A stretch of DNA of 64,000 bases. Source: Tritrichomonas musculus. Its lineage: Eukaryota > Parabasalia > Tritrichomonadida > Tritrichomonadidae. Both the position numbers and the translations under genes were made by a program. The stretch is taken from positions 5,933,501-5,997,500 of the forward strand of contig JAPFFF010000004.1 of NCBI GenBank assembly GCA_039105265.1, in the 5' to 3' direction. The notes below the pieces were generated by a model, which was not told the origin of the DNA, ran no database searches, and saw only the letters and a program-made list of their open reading frames with translations. Shown here piece after piece: positions 60,965-64,000 of the stretch (the stretch's first letter is position 1; each line of letters begins with the position of its first letter).

Positions 60965-61336
60965 TTATTTGATCGTAGGTAAAGAAAACGTTTTTAATAA
61001 AATAAGTAAAAACTGGGTATTGGGAAAAATTTTTGTAATTGAATTAGTTTTAATAGAAGGATAACTTAATGATGTTTTATCAAGACTAGTACTTGCAATA
61101 AAATCTACATTTGATTTACTATCAAAAAAGATTATTTTATAATGAAAGTATTGGTAAAAAAAATCTGCAATTTGGTTATTCAATTGCCTTTGTTCTTCTA
61201 TTGTTTTAATAGAATCATTTTTCCCTGAATTGGGAAAAACTTCGCTTTCGATATTTACAAAGTGTTTGTAATTATTTTTTGAAAAATAAGATAAAATACT
61301 TATAAATTGAATTGTCTTATCAACATTTTTATTCAA
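60965..61336 (-). CDS. Unidentified small protein
   Basis: 123 residues in one open frame. The start given needs a TTG or an ATG further in, since the first codon here is not certain. The content is Asn/Lys/Phe-rich with QRQLNNQIADFFYQYFHYKI. No family recognised. It lies just upstream of the Myb relic on the same strand and may be another relic or chance. Confidence 0.3.
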   Translation of the reverse strand: MNKNVDKTIQFISILSYFSKNNYKHFVNIESEVFPNSGKNDSIKTIEEQRQLNNQIADFFYQYFHYKIIFFDSKSNVDFIASTSLDKTSLSYPSIKTNSITKIFPNTQFLLILLKTFSLPTIK

Positions 61337-61511
61337 TTTTAATATTTTAAAAAAAAAAGATTTAGTAAGATTGTTTATTTAAGATTGATGATTTTCATCA
61401 AGAAGTTTTTTTCAACTTCGATATAATTCATCAAATAATTTCTTTTTTCGAATATAATTGGTATTTAAATCAATGAATAATTTTTTTACTAATTATTCAT
61501 GTAAATCCCTA

Positions 61512-61560
<49 letters not shown>

Positions 61561-61636
61561 TTATTACTGAATTTGTTAATAAATTAGAATGACTAGGATC
61601 AAATTCGTAATAATACAATCAATCTTCTTCATCGAA
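61337..61636. other. Intergenic region with A-run
   Basis: A run of about 35 A residues at 61518-61552. No gene. Confidence 0.6.
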
Positions 61637-64000
61637 TTATTCATCATCAATTATTCTTTGATAAAACAAAAAGCGTGCAGATTTATTAATGGCAGATTGC
61701 TCATCAACTTCAGAAACATCAGAGTTGTCAAAGAAATACCATTTTTCATTCATGTTGCCTGGTTGAACGACACGAACATGACTTGTGTATTTTTTAGAGC
61801 AATTTTCATCAGAACATTCAATTACGCCACTTAGCCTGTATAAAATTTTCTTTCCATCTGCATTTTCGCCAGCATATAAATCTGTCAAATCGAGTTCGAT
61901 ATCATATTTAAATAAATCTTTGTCTGAGTATTTTTCTAAATCAATAATCAGTGAATCAGGAACAGTCCACAAACTATTTTTTATATTTGCACAGACATAC
62001 TTCTGGCAAATCGAACAATTCCACTTATCATTGGATTCCATTGTTTCAGTTCCAAATAAAGAAGAAAAACAATCTTTTAGTAAAAACTCTTTTAAAGGTT
62101 GCTCTTTCTTTGGTTTAAGATGGCAATAGAGCTTGCAATAAGAAAATTTCGGCATCTTTTCATTATCAATGAAAAGAGGATTTAAATAAAGATGGACAAA
62201 AGATTTTGCTAAATTAGGATATTCTGAACTGAAATTTATTTTTTTACCATAGAAGAAAGGTATTTTGACAGCGATCGGTTTATGTGAAAATATATTATCA
62301 ACCGAATCTGAGTAATATTTTCCATTTTTAATAATATCTTGTACATATTCGGATGGACTTGGTTCATTATTTGGATCCCACAAACACTTAAGATAATTAT
62401 AAGCACAATCAGAAATTTCTTCTTCTGTTGGATCTGGATGATTAAAAGATAATAGAAATGGCTTTCCGATATTTGTTAACAGGTCAAATCTATATCCATA
62501 TCCAATACTATTCTTTTCTTTCATTTGTAATGAACAAGGAATATAATATGAATCAAAGTTTTCAACTTCAAAGGCGCAAATATGTGGTTGACTTATTTCA
62601 TCATAGTTATTAAAATTGTCATGCGTCCATTCAATTCCATCAAAAATTCTATACCAGCCAAGAATTACTTTAACATCTTTTTTCAGATATTCTGAAATCT
62701 TTTTTGAAATATCTGAAAATGATGAATTTGTTGGTATTTCAAGTTTCATCTTTACATAAGGATCGGTATATTTAAGTGGAACAAAAGTTACTTTAAAACC
62801 TTTATCGCGTGATCGTTTTGGAAGTGAAATTATATTGTATGGTTCATAAGATGCCTTTATAAATCCACAATTTGGACATATCAATTCTGTTTTGAATTGA
62901 CCATAAAAAGTATCAGTTATAATTGAGTCATTCTCTCTCTTGAAATCAGAATCGTTTTCGAAACTTCCAATAATTGATTGAGAAGTAGAATTCTTGTTAT
63001 TTTTTCTATTAAGACATTTGTGAAAATCTGCAAGTAAATCATTAAAGAATGAGCTGGGATCGTCTTGATTAGATTGTAAAAATTTAGGAGCATATTGTTC
63101 AATCATCTTTTTCAATCTATCTAGTGTAATGGTTTTGTTTTCGCCCGACCAAACAAATTTCATCAATTCACTAAATGTTTTAGCATTATTTAAATGAGTT
63201 CCTTTTATATCATTATCCCATTTTTTGCTAATAATAATAGATTTCATAAGTGGAATATTATAAAGTAAGCATTGAACAAAAACATTTAAAAAGCAAGTAT
63301 TTTTAAGTTCGTCTATTTTTATATCTTTGAGACAAATAGATGAACTTATTGCTTTTGTATCTTCAGAACAAATAGATGAATTTATTGCTTTTGTATCTTC
63401 AGAACAAATAGATGAATTTATTGCTTTTGTATCTTCAGAACAAATAGATGAACTTATTGCTTTTGTATCTTCAGAACAAATAGATGAATTTATTGCTTTT
63501 GTATCTTCAGAACAAATAGATGAATTTATTGCTTTTGTATCTTCAGAACAAATAGATGAACTTATTGCTTTTGTATCTTCAGAACAAATAGATGAATTTA
63601 TTGCTTTTGTATCTTCAGAACAAATAGATGAACTTATTGCTTTTGTATCTTCAGAACAAATAGATGAATTTATTGCTTTTGTATCTTCGGGAAAAGAAGA
63701 TGAACCTTTTGTTTTTGTATCTTTAAACCATTTTCCGTTTTCTTTGATATCAAGATAAATTTCTTGATTATCAATTAGATTGTACTTACGAATTTCATTT
63801 TCATCTTTCATTTCATTTCTAAAATCTTTTTGATAATAATCCCATAATCTTGTTTCTTCATCTAATGAAATATTAAACATTTTCATAATTTGTTCACGTA
63901 AATCTTTAGTTCTGGCATATTCATTAGTTGTTATATCTTTTGGTTCACAATTTTTAAAATAACACTTTAATTTGAGAAACGAAAGAAGAACTTTTGGACC
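61637..64000 (-). CDS. Ubiquitin-specific protease (peptidase C19), 5' end beyond the window
   Basis: The frame is open from 61637 to the right edge, so the true start lies beyond 64000. An internal Met is at 63886, and numbering here is from it. The N-terminal part (SLDEETRLWDYY, LIDNQEIYLDIKENGKWF) resembles the ubiquitin-like segment of USP4/USP15. Residues 56-187 are eleven 12-residue repeats. The Cys box is ELKNTCFLNVFVQCL with C198. Zinc-ribbon pairs CPNCG and CSICQKYVC follow. The His box is degenerate but recognisable: YTSHVRVVQ, then EKWYFFDNSDVSEV and ARFLFYQR. It probably removes ubiquitin from substrates. GHY at the catalytic His reads SHV, a departure from consensus. Confidence 0.87.
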   Translation of the reverse strand, partial: GPKVLLSFLKLKCYFKNCEPKDITTNEYARTKDLREQIMKMFNISLDEETRLWDYYQKDFRNEMKDENEIRKYNLIDNQEIYLDIKENGKWFKDTKTKGSSSFPEDTKAINSSICSEDTKAISSSICSEDTKAINSSICSEDTKAISSSICSEDTKAINSSICSEDTKAINSSICSEDTKAISSSICSEDTKAINSSICSEDTKAINSSICSEDTKAISSSICLKDIKIDELKNTCFLNVFVQCLLYNIPLMKSIIISKKWDNDIKGTHLNNAKTFSELMKFVWSGENKTITLDRLKKMIEQYAPKFLQSNQDDPSSFFNDLLADFHKCLNRKNNKNSTSQSIIGSFENDSDFKRENDSIITDTFYGQFKTELICPNCGFIKASYEPYNIISLPKRSRDKGFKVTFVPLKYTDPYVKMKLEIPTNSSFSDISKKISEYLKKDVKVILGWYRIFDGIEWTHDNFNNYDEISQPHICAFEVENFDSYYIPCSLQMKEKNSIGYGYRFDLLTNIGKPFLLSFNHPDPTEEEISDCAYNYLKCLWDPNNEPSPSEYVQDIIKNGKYYSDSVDNIFSHKPIAVKIPFFYGKKINFSSEYPNLAKSFVHLYLNPLFIDNEKMPKFSYCKLYCHLKPKKEQPLKEFLLKDCFSSLFGTETMESNDKWNCSICQKYVCANIKNSLWTVPDSLIIDLEKYSDKDLFKYDIELDLTDLYAGENADGKKILYRLSGVIECSDENCSKKYTSHVRVVQPGNMNEKWYFFDNSDVSEVDEQSAINKSARFLFYQRIIDDE
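63326..63721 (-). repeat. 36-bp tandem repeats in the USP gene
   Basis: Eleven units of 12 codons, DTKAI(N/S)SSICSE, the first and last diverged. The units are almost identical and the N/S codon alternates irregularly. They sit between the ubiquitin-like segment and the catalytic domain and form a Ser-rich, Cys-containing linker. Confidence 0.95.

Noticed and set aside
63327-63758. Plus-strand repeat frame opposite the USP gene
   Set aside because: It is the antisense reading of the 36-bp repeats; the minus strand has the USP motifs in frame on both sides.

Overview
The window looks like nuclear DNA of a trichomonad parabasalid (Trichomonas/Tritrichomonas type). The reasons are AT-rich and almost intron-free genes, intergenic DNA full of A/T runs, trichomonad initiator motifs (TCA followed by C/T and A/T) 15-30 bases before several start codons, BspA-like leucine-rich proteins, DUF3447-type ankyrin proteins, Pmp-like surface proteins, an expanded kinase family and a Maverick/Polinton remnant. 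The genus cannot be settled from the sequence alone.

Region by region. 1-5.3 kb is a DNA transposon: a pogo/jerky-type DDE transposase between two inward-facing arrays of one 132-bp repeat. 5.6-9.5 kb holds a small MITE, tRNA-Asp(GTC), a 939-residue protein joining a vWA domain, an E2 ubiquitin-conjugating fold and a U-box, and a small inverted-repeat element beside an unidentified gene fragment. 9.8-12.4 kb is an ankyrin gene whose repeats are split by AT-rich inserts. 13.8-18.1 kb carries a large BspA-like gene and tRNA-Leu(AAG). 19.6-25.6 kb is a 1986-residue type I membrane protein. 25.6-30.8 kb is largely empty, with an old MITE and a GC-rich hairpin. 30.8-41.3 kb holds a BTB-like/RCC1 protein, a membrane-anchored alginate-lyase-like protein and a kinase/coiled-coil/actin fusion. 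42-44.4 kb is a Polinton fragment lying against a broken kinase gene. 46.4-52.7 kb holds a UPF1-like helicase fused to an RNase D-like exonuclease, a kinase fragment and a pseudokinase-kinase protein. 53-59.2 kb is an ankyrin/BspA family cluster, one member split by a clean MITE insertion. 59.6-64 kb has an LC8 dynein light chain, a Myb relic and a USP-type deubiquitinase that runs off the right edge.

The genes do not form one pathway. Three themes recur. First, the cell surface: BspA-like and Pmp-like proteins and the lyase. Second, signalling and ubiquitin: kinases, the E2/U-box protein, the BTB/RCC1 protein and the USP. Third, genome turnover: several MITEs or inverted-repeat elements, a Polinton fossil and broken gene-family members. 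The most unusual items are the kinase-actin fusion, the helicase-exonuclease fusion, the vWA-E2-U-box fusion, the lyase, and the transposon with repeat-array arms.
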